A stretch of 64,000 nt of DNA from Mucilaginibacter rubeus (GCF_014643835.1 NZ_BMKD01000010.1:1-64000); one strand, 5' to 3'. Shown: positions 9,399-18,049, numbered from the stretch's first letter. The notes: a model not told the origin generated them from the sequence alone. A program made the numbers and translations.

Positions 9399-10625
9399 AT
9401 GAAAAAAATCGGTATCTTATTCGGACAGGAAGATTCGTTTCCGCAGGCATTTGTTGACCGCGTGAACCAAAAAGCAGAAAAAGGCATCAGTGCCGAGTTT
9501 GTACGCCTTGATAAGGTAATGCAGGCCGAACCGCTTGACTATGCTGTGATCATCGACCGCATTTCGCAGGATGTGCCTTACTATCGCGCGGCCCTAAAAA
9601 ACGCGGCTATTTGTGGTACAGCGGTAATCAACAACCCTTTTTGGTGGAGTGCTGACGAAAAGTTTTTTAACAACGCCCTTGCTGTAAAAATCGGAGTTCC
9701 GGTACCTAAAACTGTAATTCTGCCATCAAAAGAATTGCCGGATGATACCACCAGCAAATCATTCCGTAACCTGGCTTACCCGCTTGATTGGAATGGCATT
9801 TTCAACTATGTAGGTTTCCCTGCCTATATGAAACCTTTTGACGGCGGCGGTTGGAAAGAAGTTTATAAGCTGGAAAATGAGAAAGATTTTTTCAGCAAAT
9901 ACGATAAAACCAAACAGTATGTAATGATGCTGCAGGAAGAGGTTATTTTTGACGATTACTTTCGCTGCTATTGCATTGGCGGCAAGCATGTGCGCATTAT
10001 GCAGTATGAGCCGCGTAACCCGCACCACCTGCGCTATGAGCATGGTAAAGCACCTGCATCTAAAAAGCTATTGGACACCATTAAAGATTATGTGATAAAA
10101 CTAAACCAATATTTAGGTTACGATTTTAATACAGTGGAGTTTGCCGTTCGCGATGGCATACCTTACGCTATTGATTTTTGTAACCCCGCCCCCGACGCCG
10201 AAGTTACCAGCGTAGGCCAGGAAAACTTTGAATGGGTGGTTGAAACAGCCGCCGATTATGCCATTGAACGCGCAAAAAAACAAAAAGACGGCTTTGACAA
10301 CCTTACCTGGGGCGAATTTGTAAAAACTTCGGCAGCAAAAATGCCGTTGGTAGCAGTTGCAAAAAAAAAGGCTGTTAAAGCAGATGTTTCCGTGGCTGTG
10401 GTTGACCATGCTATTGAAGACGAGGGCAAACCGAAGAAAACCAAAGCACCCGCAGCAAAAGCAGCTGTGGCAAAAGAACCGGCAGTAGCAAAAGAACCGG
10501 CGGTAAAAGCTGCCGCAGTGAAAGAAGCGGCAGTAAAAACCGCTGTGGTAAAAGAGCCTGTTGCCAAAGCTACAGCCGTAAAAGAAAAAGCAGCGCCTAA
10601 GCCTAAAAAGGCAGCTAAGAAATAA
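9399..10625 (+). CDS. ATP-grasp (RimK-like) ligase with Ala/Lys-rich C-terminal tail
   Basis: This 408-residue protein has an ATP-grasp fold over about residues 1-305: a pre-ATP-grasp domain (MKKIGILFGQEDSFP), the nucleotide-binding lysine strand FPAYMKPFDGGGW, and the metal-binding end (GIPYAIDFCNPAPDAE). Enzymes of this fold join a carboxylate to an amine through an acyl phosphate. Residues from about 315 form a low-complexity tail of Ala, Lys, Val, Pro and Glu with repeated AVKEPAV/AVAKEPAV units, ending in PKPKKAAKK. It resembles histone H1 tails and is not part of the fold. Neighbours are a GCS2 ligase and a glutamine amidotransferase. The substrate is unknown. Confidence 0.82.
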   Translation: MKKIGILFGQEDSFPQAFVDRVNQKAEKGISAEFVRLDKVMQAEPLDYAVIIDRISQDVPYYRAALKNAAICGTAVINNPFWWSADEKFFNNALAVKIGVPVPKTVILPSKELPDDTTSKSFRNLAYPLDWNGIFNYVGFPAYMKPFDGGGWKEVYKLENEKDFFSKYDKTKQYVMMLQEEVIFDDYFRCYCIGGKHVRIMQYEPRNPHHLRYEHGKAPASKKLLDTIKDYVIKLNQYLGYDFNTVEFAVRDGIPYAIDFCNPAPDAEVTSVGQENFEWVVETAADYAIERAKKQKDGFDNLTWGEFVKTSAAKMPLVAVAKKKAVKADVSVAVVDHAIEDEGKPKKTKAPAAKAAVAKEPAVAKEPAVKAAAVKEAAVKTAVVKEPVAKATAVKEKAAPKPKKAAKK

Positions 10626-10631
10626 ATAAAA

Positions 10632-10722
10632 GGTTGTCATTTCGAACGAGGAACGAGGAGAAATCCTGTACGCGCGATAAGCTATTCGTATAAGATTTCT
10701 CCCTACGGTCGAAATGACAACC
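10632..10722. repeat. Palindromic intergenic repeat, probably also a terminator
   Basis: Terminal inverted repeats GGTTGTCATTTCGA (10,632-10,645) and TCGAAATGACAACC (10,709-10,722) match perfectly. An inner pair, GGAGAAATC and GATTTCTCC, extends the hairpin, and a T-run follows at once. The text around GAACGAGGAACGAGGAG is itself repetitive. The unit looks like one of the palindromic interspersed repeats common in this phylum, and its position suggests it attenuates transcription between the ATP-grasp and GCS2 genes. Confidence 0.75.
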
Positions 10723-10750
10723 GTTTTTTAAGTAATAACCCTAACCAATT

Positions 10751-11848
10751 ATGAACGAATTTACCTTAGGTGTTGAAGAAGAATTTATGGTGATTGACCC
10801 GGTATCGCGGGAGCTAAAATCGCATGAGCAAAAAATTGTGGATGCAGCCCAAAAAATCCATGAAGACCAGGTGAAAGCCGAAATGCACCAGGCTGTAGTT
10901 GAGGTGGGTACACATATTTGCCGCAATACCCAGGAAGCCCGCAAAGAGGTAAGTAAGCTTCGTACCACGGTAGCGCAACTGGCAGGTGATATTGGTCTGC
11001 GGATTGGCGCCGCGGGTACACACCCGTTTTCGCACTGGCAGCATCAATTAATTACCGATAACCCCAGGTATTTTGAAATTGTGGATGAGATGCAGGAGGC
11101 GGCCCGCTCCAACCTCATTTTTGGTTTGCATGTGCATGTTGGCATCCAGTCGCGCGATATGGCTATTCATATTGCCAACCAGGTGCGCTATTTTTTGCCG
11201 CATGTGTATGCCCTTTCAACCAATTCGCCGTTTTGGGAAGGGCGGAACACGGGCTTCAAATCATTCCGTACCAAGGTTTTTGATAAGTTTCCGCGCACCG
11301 GTATCCCCGATTATTTCAGCAGCATTGAGGAGTACGACCGCTACATAAAGCTGCTCGTAAAAACCAATTGCATTGATAACGCCAAAAAAATCTGGTGGGA
11401 TATCCGGGTACATCCTTTCTTTGAGACTATTGAGTTCCGCATTTGCGACTGCCCTATGCTGGTTGATGAAACCATTGCGTTTACCGCTTTATTCCAGGCT
11501 TTATGTGCCAAGTTGTACAAGCTCAGGGCGCAAAACATGAAGTTTATTAACTATTCGCGCGCGCTCATTAACGAAAATAAATGGCGTGCAGCCCGGTACG
11601 GTATCGACGGCAAAATGATAGATTTTGGTAAGGAAATGGAGGTAAATACCCGATCGTTAATATTGGAACTACTTGATTTTGTAGACGATGTAGTTGATGA
11701 GCTTGGCTCACGCGATGACCTGCAATACGTACACAATATCCTGGAGCACGGCACCGGTGCCGACAGGCAACTGGCCATTTACCAGCAAAACAATAACTTT
11801 GCCGATGTGGTGGATTATATCACCTCACAAACTTTGAAGGGGTTGTAG
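10751..11848 (+). CDS. Carboxylate-amine ligase, GCS2/YbdK family
   Basis: This 365-residue protein belongs to the glutamate-cysteine ligase family 2 (COG2170). It opens with the family signature LGVEEEFMVID (the EEE group binds metal). It continues with AEMHQAVVEVGTH, HPFSHW, FGLHVHVGI, a WWDIRVHP segment and EFRICDCPM, all characteristic of YbdK-like enzymes. The length equals the family norm of about 370. YbdK from E. coli has weak glutamate-cysteine ligase activity; many homologues have unknown substrates. The surrounding ATP-grasp, glutamine amidotransferase and esterase genes suggest a dedicated peptide- or amide-forming pathway rather than glutathione synthesis. Confidence 0.9.
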   Translation: MNEFTLGVEEEFMVIDPVSRELKSHEQKIVDAAQKIHEDQVKAEMHQAVVEVGTHICRNTQEARKEVSKLRTTVAQLAGDIGLRIGAAGTHPFSHWQHQLITDNPRYFEIVDEMQEAARSNLIFGLHVHVGIQSRDMAIHIANQVRYFLPHVYALSTNSPFWEGRNTGFKSFRTKVFDKFPRTGIPDYFSSIEEYDRYIKLLVKTNCIDNAKKIWWDIRVHPFFETIEFRICDCPMLVDETIAFTALFQALCAKLYKLRAQNMKFINYSRALINENKWRAARYGIDGKMIDFGKEMEVNTRSLILELLDFVDDVVDELGSRDDLQYVHNILEHGTGADRQLAIYQQNNNFADVVDYITSQTLKGL

Positions 11849-11857
11849 TGACCCACT

Positions 11858-11977
11858 CACCCCACCCAAACCCTCCCCGGAAGGGAGGGCTTTAAACAGT
11901 TTGGGATATAAAAGGGGAGATTATTTTTTAAACATTAAAACAAAAAGTCTCCCCTATCAGGGGAGATTTAGAGGGGG
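11858..11977. repeat. Interspersed repeat, CCCTCCCC/GGGGAG type (copy 1)
   Basis: The unit begins CACCCCACCCAAACCCTCCC with a hairpin closing at GGGAGGGC. It ends with a second hairpin, AGTCTCCCCTATCAGGGGAG, followed by ATTTAGAGGGGG. The same outer text and order recur at 40,177-40,261 between nuoG and nuoF. Only four bases separate the unit from the ATG of the amidotransferase, so its GAGGGGG end may act as the ribosome-binding site. Confidence 0.75.
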
Positions 11978-11980
11978 CAT

Positions 11981-12808
11981 ATGAAACCGGAAATAAAAGT
12001 GGCCATACTTGATCTGTATGATGGGATAGCGAACGAGGGTATGCGCGGTTTCCAGGATATTTTAAAGCGATACCGAACCGAACACGATCTGAATTTAACT
12101 TACCAGATCTTTGATGTACGCCGCAAATGCGAAATGGCCGATCTCAATTTTGATATTTATATATCAAGCGGAGGACCCGGCAATCCATTGGAAACCGAGG
12201 GTACCGAGTGGGAAAAGAAATACTTTAACCTGGTTAATAAACTGGAAGATCACAACTTATCTAACAACAGCAATAAAAAGCATGTGTTTTTTGTGTGCCA
12301 CTCGTTTCAGTTAATGTGCCGTTATTACAAGCTCGGCGATATTAATATGCGGCGCTCGCCGTCGTTTGGCGTACTGCCGGTAAATAAAACCGGGCTTGGG
12401 TTAAATGAGCCATTATTTGAAGGTTTAGCCGAACCATTTTACGCTGTTGATTCGCGTAGTTGGCAGGTGATCAACCCGGATGAAAAACGCTTTAAAGAGC
12501 TGGGTATGCAACTGGTGGCGATAGAAAAAGAACGTCCGCATGTTGATTTACCAAGGGCAATGATGGCCATCAGGTATAACGATTATTTCTTTGCCACCCA
12601 ATTTCACCCCGAGGCCGATGCCGGGGGCATGAAAGGCATGTTGCTTCGCGAAGAAAAAAAGGACGAAGTGATCAGCGAGCATGGAGAAGTTAAATACCGC
12701 GAGATGCTTGAACGCCTCGACGATCCGGATAAAATAACACATACCCAGCATACGCTTATTCCTAATTTTTTGGATATGGCGGTAGAAAGTGCGTTGGGTG
12801 TGATATAA
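11981..12808 (+). CDS. Class I glutamine amidotransferase domain protein
   Basis: This 275-residue protein has the triad-type glutaminase fold. The nucleophile is C106 in FFVCHSFQ, and the His/Glu pair is H209 and E211 in QFHPEAD. The SSGGPGNP loop at about 62-69 fits the oxyanion/substrate loop of the family. Such domains release ammonia from glutamine, or cleave gamma-glutamyl bonds, and usually serve a partner synthetase. No synthetase domain is fused here, so the neighbouring GCS2 and ATP-grasp ligases are the likely partners. The C-terminal 60 residues lie beyond the usual domain. Its start sits directly behind a repeat ending in GAGGGGG. Confidence 0.87.
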   Translation: MKPEIKVAILDLYDGIANEGMRGFQDILKRYRTEHDLNLTYQIFDVRRKCEMADLNFDIYISSGGPGNPLETEGTEWEKKYFNLVNKLEDHNLSNNSNKKHVFFVCHSFQLMCRYYKLGDINMRRSPSFGVLPVNKTGLGLNEPLFEGLAEPFYAVDSRSWQVINPDEKRFKELGMQLVAIEKERPHVDLPRAMMAIRYNDYFFATQFHPEADAGGMKGMLLREEKKDEVISEHGEVKYREMLERLDDPDKITHTQHTLIPNFLDMAVESALGVI

Positions 12809-12839
12809 ACTGTAATTTCATTTTTTGTGTAGCGGGACT

Positions 12840-12909
12840 GTCATCCTGAGCCTGTCGAAGGACGCGCGCAGAGGCCCTGTCCACTATGCTTCGACAGGCT
12901 CAGCATGAC
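12840..12909. repeat. Palindromic repeat (GTCATCCTGAGCCTGTCGAAG type)
   Basis: The 21-base arms at 12,840-12,860 and 12,889-12,909 are inverted copies with one mismatch. They surround a 28-base centre. CTGAGCCTGTCGAAG arms are frequent in Bacteroidota intergenic regions. It begins 31 bases after the amidotransferase stop and could form a strong RNA hairpin there. Confidence 0.8.
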
Positions 12910-12925
12910 CCGATTAATAAATTAT

Positions 12926-13024
12926 CGTCATGTTGAACTTGTTTCAACACCCCACTTGCTAAGCCACATGCTAAGCAAATCGCCTACCTTTCTTGTGGGG
13001 TGCTGAAACAAGTTCAGCATGACG
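12926..13024. repeat. Palindromic repeat (GTCATGTTGAACTTGTTTCA type)
   Basis: The 30-base arms at 12,926-12,955 and 12,995-13,024 are inverted copies with two mismatches, around a 39-base centre that holds CTTGCTAAGCCACATGCTAAGC. This is a second, distinct palindromic family directly next to the first. Together they fill most of the 292-base gap before the next gene. Confidence 0.8.
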
Positions 13025-13100
13025 GCGTGGAGATGTCATTTCAGCTTTAGAGGTCACGGATTTAAAACTCAATATGACTTTGATTTAAAAATAATTATCG

Positions 13101-14294
13101 ATGAATCCATCAGCCAGAAAAACATTTAACAACACATTCAGCGAGGAAAAGTACAGTCAATTTCTGAATCTTCTTAATGAAGGGCTACGTAAACCTGTTC
13201 CGTTCCGTGTTGCGGAAACACCGGTGTTTTTGACTGCCGATTTTCGTAATAAGCTCATCGCCGCCGGTAATGATATTGTTGATACTATCCTCAAGCCCAA
13301 TTTCAAAGAACTGACCGAACGGGCTATTCCTGATTTTTGGCGGGTGGCCAATGAAAATGATCACCCGCATTTTATCGCCCTGGATTTTGGCATCTGTAAG
13401 GATGAGCAGGGCAATATCGTACCCAAACTCATCGAATTACAGGGCTTTCCTTCACTTTATGGCTTCCAGGTACATTTGGGCAATACCTACCGGGAAATTT
13501 ATGATATCCCTGCCGACGAAACTATCTTTTTCGGAGGGTTGGACAGGGAAAACTATCTCGATCTGCTCAAAAAGACAATCGTAGGTACTTACCATCCTGA
13601 TGAAGTTGTGCTAATGGATGTAAACGCCCCTGAGCAAAAAACATCGGTTGATTTTTACCTTACCCAAAAGTACATCGGCACGCCGGTTGTGTCATTGTCC
13701 GACCTGATCCAGGATGGCAAAAAGCTTTACTACATGGTGGGCGACCAAAAGAAACAAATTAAACGCATTTATAATCGTTTAATATTTGATGAGATAGCGG
13801 GCGATCCGGAGATCTTTACCAAAGTGGCCGATATCAGGCAGCCCCTTGAGGTTGAATGGATCACTCATCCCAACTGGTTTTATCGGGTCAGTAAATTCAC
13901 CATGCCTTTTTTAACAGGCAATTACATTCCCAAAACTCAGTTTTTGCACCAGTTAGAACAAATCCCTGCCAATTTGGAAAACTATGTGCTTAAACCGTTG
14001 TTCTCCTTTGCGGGTCAGGGTGTAATTATCGATATTAGTAAGGAAGACATAACAACTATTACAGATCCTGAAAACTGGATTTTACAGGAAAAGGTAAATT
14101 ACGAACCTGTTGTACAATCGCCGGAAGGCGGCGTAAAGGCCGAGATCAGGTTGCTTTATCTCTGGCCCGATGGGGATAAAAAACCCACACTTGCCATAAA
14201 CCTTGCGCGGTTAAGCCGTGGAAAAATGATAGGCGTACGTTATAATAAAGATTACAACTGGGTTGGCGGCACGGTTGCTTTTATGCCCCGTTAA
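13101..14294 (+). CDS. ATP-grasp-like protein of the amidoligase cluster
   Basis: This 397-residue soluble protein shows ATP-grasp features in its C-terminal half. The segment NYVLKPLFSFAGQGVIIDI fits the nucleotide-binding lysine strand and glycine loop. WILQEKV follows at about residue 335, and AEIRLLYLW then resembles the metal-binding strands. The N-terminal half (FIALDFGICKDEQGNIVPKLIELQGFPSLYGFQ) has a substrate-side look, with IELQGFPS recalling the acidic metal-binding loops of the fold in a permuted order. It is the last gene of the same-strand run with GCS2, the amidotransferase and the first ATP-grasp ligase. I infer a second ligation step. The family is not securely recognised. 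Confidence 0.65.
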   Translation: MNPSARKTFNNTFSEEKYSQFLNLLNEGLRKPVPFRVAETPVFLTADFRNKLIAAGNDIVDTILKPNFKELTERAIPDFWRVANENDHPHFIALDFGICKDEQGNIVPKLIELQGFPSLYGFQVHLGNTYREIYDIPADETIFFGGLDRENYLDLLKKTIVGTYHPDEVVLMDVNAPEQKTSVDFYLTQKYIGTPVVSLSDLIQDGKKLYYMVGDQKKQIKRIYNRLIFDEIAGDPEIFTKVADIRQPLEVEWITHPNWFYRVSKFTMPFLTGNYIPKTQFLHQLEQIPANLENYVLKPLFSFAGQGVIIDISKEDITTITDPENWILQEKVNYEPVVQSPEGGVKAEIRLLYLWPDGDKKPTLAINLARLSRGKMIGVRYNKDYNWVGGTVAFMPR

Positions 14295-14353
14295 ACTTTG
14301 TACTAATTACCCTGTCTGTACGTATATATTAAATAATGCTTAATTTTGTCTTT

Positions 14354-14515
14354 ATGAATATGCAGATCATCATTATCGCGATACTTTTTGCAGGCGCTGT
14401 TTTTTACATTGGCCGTATGATGTACAGGGCGCTTACTACTAAAAAAAGCTGCGGCGGCAATTGCAAATGCGGTATTGATTTTTCAGGTATCGAACCCGGA
14501 AAAACCACCAAATAA
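14354..14515 (+). CDS. Small Cys-rich membrane protein (FeoB-associated type)
   Basis: This 53-residue protein begins MNMQIIIIAILFAGAVFYIG, one transmembrane helix, and then has a short basic stretch and a cysteine cluster SCGGNCKCG (pattern CxxxCxC). That layout matches the small FeoB-associated Cys-rich membrane proteins (PF12669 type). No feoA or feoB is nearby, so any link to iron is inferred from the family alone. It lies between the ATP-grasp-like gene and the large glycosyltransferase fusion, with its own ATG. Confidence 0.7.
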   Translation: MNMQIIIIAILFAGAVFYIGRMMYRALTTKKSCGGNCKCGIDFSGIEPGKTTK

Positions 14516-14581
14516 TGCCCAATTCTTATTTCATACAATCTTCATAAGTAACCCATACTTTTAATAAAGTAATTTTTCTTA

Positions 14582-17500
14582 ATGTCATCAAGCAAGCAAG
14601 TTTTTCAGGCTGATAATCCCGGTAGGTGGAACCGTTTTAAATGGTTGAGCCGTGTACTACTGGCTGCATTGATTATTGGTATAATAGCCGTTATTGTTAC
14701 TATCCGCTCAACCTATTACCCCGAGCTTCCCAACCTTAACCCTGCTCCCAAAAAAATGACCAGGGAGGAACTTGAACAATTAAAAAAATCAACGAAGTTC
14801 AAATCATTCAAAATACAAAAATCTGAAATAGAAGCACTTGAGAGAGCTAAGAAATTACATCAGCTTAAACAACCTAACAATAAAGACCGTATAAACGCCG
14901 CTTTTTATCGTGCGTGGGAACCTCAGGCTTATAACTCGCTGGTGGTGAATATTGGCCACCTGGATATGGTAGTGAGCGAAGGCTTTTCTATATTACCTAA
15001 AACTGATACCGTTGTAACCAAGCTCGATACCGGGCTGATGAACCTCAATAAAAAATACAACAAGCCGATTATTGTGTCGCTGTCAAACTACGTAAACTAC
15101 AACAACACACATGGCGGCTATGATACTAAAGATGTAGACCGTATTGTTAACAACAAAACACTTCGTAGTAATTTTATTAACAGCATAGCTAACTCGCTTA
15201 CCAAAAACAAGTTGAAGGGTGTCAATGTTGATTTTGATGAGGTGAGGGACCGCAACAGCAAAAATTACATAGCTTTTCAAAATGAGCTCTATGCAACCTT
15301 GCATGCCAAAGGTTTCCTGGTTACTCAAAACGTAGTGCCGGAGGATGAAAGCTTTGATATCACAAAGCTCCAGCATGTAAACGATTTCCTGTTCATCATG
15401 GCTATTGATGAACATTATGAAGCAACTAATGCCGGCGATCTTTCAAATCAGCGCTGGGTTGAGCAAATCCTCGATGATGTATGTTCGAAAGTTCCGTCAG
15501 AAAAAATAATTTTAACATTCGCGGGCGGCGCCTATGACTGGCCCGAAGGCAGTGTAGGTAAAACTATAGGTTATCAGCAGGCTATCAGTACCGCCGAAGA
15601 GCAAAAAAGCAAGATCACCTTTGATCCAAATTCGGCAAATTTACACTTCACTTATATGGACAAGGACAGTCTTGACCATTCCATATACTTTACAGACGCG
15701 GCAACAAACTTTAATGTAATCCGCATGGCCGACGACTGGGCCACCGGCGGCGTGGCTTTATGGCGTTTAGGTGCCGAAGATCCGCGTTTGTGGACATTTT
15801 TCCAGAAAAACCTGTCGATAGACTCATTGAAAAAAACAGGTGTGGATATGCGGAGACTTACATCTGTAGGTTTGAACAACCGTGTAAATGTTGACTATGA
15901 TGGTGATGGCGAGGTGCTTGACCTCATTACTACTCCTACCACCGGAGTAATTGATGTAAAAATGGATACATCTACGTTTACCATCCTCGATCAGCATTAT
16001 ATAAAACTTCCTACTAAATATGTGATCCGCAGGTATGGTTATGCCCCTAAGAAAGTGGTTTTAACTTTTGATGATGGCCCCGACCCCGATTTTACCCCAC
16101 GTATTTTAGATATCCTTAAAGCCGAAAAGGTACCGGCAGCATTCTTTGTTGTGGGTTCCATGGCCGAAAAAAACATACAGTTATTACGGCGCGAATACGA
16201 AGAAGGTTACGAAATAGGCAATCACACGTTCTTCCACCCCGATATTTCAACCATCAGCTTAAAGAGGGTGATCCTGGAGCTTAACTCCACGCGCAAACTT
16301 ATTGAATCGGTAACCGGCCGAAGCACTATCCTGTTCCGCCCACCATTTAATGCCGATGCCGAGCCGCAAACCCTTGCCGAGGTTATTCCGGTTGCAGAAA
16401 GCCGTCGTCAAAGTTATATCACCATCGGCGAATCTATCGATCCCTGGGATTGGCAGCCCGGCGTAACTGCCGATAGTATTATTGCCCGCACCATAAGGCA
16501 AAAAGATAACGGATCGATGATATTACTGCACGATGCAGGAGGTGATACCCGCGAAGAAACAGTTAAAGCCCTTCCTGCAATCATTCATTACTTTAAATCG
16601 CACGGATACCAGTTTACCACTATTGCCGATGTGCTGGGCAAAACTAAGGATGATCTGATGCCGCCGATTAAACCGGATCCAAGCACAGGTATTTTCGGGC
16701 CCGCTTATGATGTTTTTATTCATGGTTATTACTATATAAACTGGGCGCTGATCTATATATTCCTATCGGCTATATTCCTGGCGATTGGCCGCATTGTACT
16801 TATTGGCATTTTGGCTGTAAGGCAGCGAAGCGTGGATAAAAAATCCAAAAAGCTTGATCGCGATGCCGATGTGATGCCGGCCGTGAGTATCATAGTTCCT
16901 GCTTACAACGAGGAAGTTAACGCCGTAGCGACTATACAAAGTCTGCTCAAAACCGATTATCCATCGTTCGAGATCATTTTTGTTGATGACGGATCAAAAG
17001 ATAAAACATTTGAAGTTGTAGAGGCTGCTTACAAAGGTAATCCGCTCATCAAGATCCTAACCAAACCAAACGGAGGTAAGGCATCAGCATTAAACTTTGG
17101 TATCACCCATGCCCAAAATGATTTTGTGGTTTGTATTGATGCTGATACCCAACTCAAAACTGATGCTGTTTATCAGCTCATGACCTACTTTACCGATGAG
17201 GAAATAGGTGCTGTGGCCGGAACGGTTAAAGTTGGCAACGAAACCAATATCATCACCCGCTGGCAGTCGATAGAGTATATTACTGCGCAAAATATGGACC
17301 GCCGCGCGTTTGATCTCATCAATAGTATTACGGTTGTACCGGGGGCTATTGGTGCGTTCCGTAAATCGGCTATTTTCCGTGCAGGCGGGTTTACCTATGA
17401 TACTCTTGCCGAGGATTGTGATCTTACCATGCGTATCCTGAAACAAGGCTACGTAGTGCGTAACTGCGCCGAAGCCATTGCTTATACCGAAGCGCCGGAG

Positions 17501-18037
17501 ACGATAAACATGTTGCTTAAACAGCGTTTTCGTTGGAGTTTTGGTGTGATGCAAAGTTTCTGGAAAAACCGCGACGCGCTGTTTAACAAAAAGTACAAGT
17601 TCTTCGGGATGGTGGGGATGCCAAACATCCTTATCTTCCAGATCATATTGCCGCTGTTTTCCCCTCTGGCAGATTTGATGATGCTATTCGCCCTGTTCGG
17701 TGAAAAACCCGAAAAGATGCTGCTTTATTACGTAGCATTTGTGGTGGTTGATTTTATAGTAGGTATCATCGCTTTCCGGATGGAAAAGGAAGACTACAAG
17801 AAACTCATCTATATCATTCCGCAGCGTTTTATGTGGCGGCAGTTAATGTATTACGTGCTGTTTAAATCGCTACGAAAAGCATTGAAAGGCGAATTGAGCG
17901 GATGGGGAGTGCTTAAGCGTACGGGTAATGTGAAAGTTGATGGTTCGGGAAGCAAAAAAGCGCAGCCGATATATATGATAATTGGCGTGGCGATAGTTGC
18001 GGCAATTGTGTATTTGTTGTATAAACATTATAGTTAG
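14582..18037 (+). CDS. Trimodular GH18-like / polysaccharide deacetylase / GT2 fusion
   Basis: This 1151-residue membrane protein begins with a cytoplasmic tail and a transmembrane helix (about residues 25-42). A GH18-like domain follows (about 100-420), with GVNVDFDEV aligning to the catalytic strand of YaaH-type enzymes; D219 stands where Glu is expected. A CE4/NodB domain covers about 485-690 (TFDDGPD with D497/D498, HTFFH, FRPPF, LLHDAG). After a helix near 725 comes a GT2 synthase at about 765-1010 (VPAYNEE, VDDGS, DADTQ, AEDCD, QRFRW) and closing helices. The set mirrors PgaC (synthase) plus PgaB (deacetylase with glycosidase-like domain), so synthesis and modification of a beta-linked N-acetylhexosamine polymer is likely. 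Confidence 0.88.
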   Translation: MSSSKQVFQADNPGRWNRFKWLSRVLLAALIIGIIAVIVTIRSTYYPELPNLNPAPKKMTREELEQLKKSTKFKSFKIQKSEIEALERAKKLHQLKQPNNKDRINAAFYRAWEPQAYNSLVVNIGHLDMVVSEGFSILPKTDTVVTKLDTGLMNLNKKYNKPIIVSLSNYVNYNNTHGGYDTKDVDRIVNNKTLRSNFINSIANSLTKNKLKGVNVDFDEVRDRNSKNYIAFQNELYATLHAKGFLVTQNVVPEDESFDITKLQHVNDFLFIMAIDEHYEATNAGDLSNQRWVEQILDDVCSKVPSEKIILTFAGGAYDWPEGSVGKTIGYQQAISTAEEQKSKITFDPNSANLHFTYMDKDSLDHSIYFTDAATNFNVIRMADDWATGGVALWRLGAEDPRLWTFFQKNLSIDSLKKTGVDMRRLTSVGLNNRVNVDYDGDGEVLDLITTPTTGVIDVKMDTSTFTILDQHYIKLPTKYVIRRYGYAPKKVVLTFDDGPDPDFTPRILDILKAEKVPAAFFVVGSMAEKNIQLLRREYEEGYEIGNHTFFHPDISTISLKRVILELNSTRKLIESVTGRSTILFRPPFNADAEPQTLAEVIPVAESRRQSYITIGESIDPWDWQPGVTADSIIARTIRQKDNGSMILLHDAGGDTREETVKALPAIIHYFKSHGYQFTTIADVLGKTKDDLMPPIKPDPSTGIFGPAYDVFIHGYYYINWALIYIFLSAIFLAIGRIVLIGILAVRQRSVDKKSKKLDRDADVMPAVSIIVPAYNEEVNAVATIQSLLKTDYPSFEIIFVDDGSKDKTFEVVEAAYKGNPLIKILTKPNGGKASALNFGITHAQNDFVVCIDADTQLKTDAVYQLMTYFTDEEIGAVAGTVKVGNETNIITRWQSIEYITAQNMDRRAFDLINSITVVPGAIGAFRKSAIFRAGGFTYDTLAEDCDLTMRILKQGYVVRNCAEAIAYTEAPETINMLLKQRFRWSFGVMQSFWKNRDALFNKKYKFFGMVGMPNILIFQIILPLFSPLADLMMLFALFGEKPEKMLLYYVAFVVVDFIVGIIAFRMEKEDYKKLIYIIPQRFMWRQLMYYVLFKSLRKALKGELSGWGVLKRTGNVKVDGSGSKKAQPIYMIIGVAIVAAIVYLLYKHYS

Positions 18038-18049
18038 AATTAAAAGAGC

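Noticed and set aside
10113-10640. Long minus-strand open frames opposite the Ala/Lys tail
   Set aside because: They are by-products of the GC-rich, low-complexity coding strand. Their Phe/Cys-rich and Ala/Thr-rich products are typical shadows.
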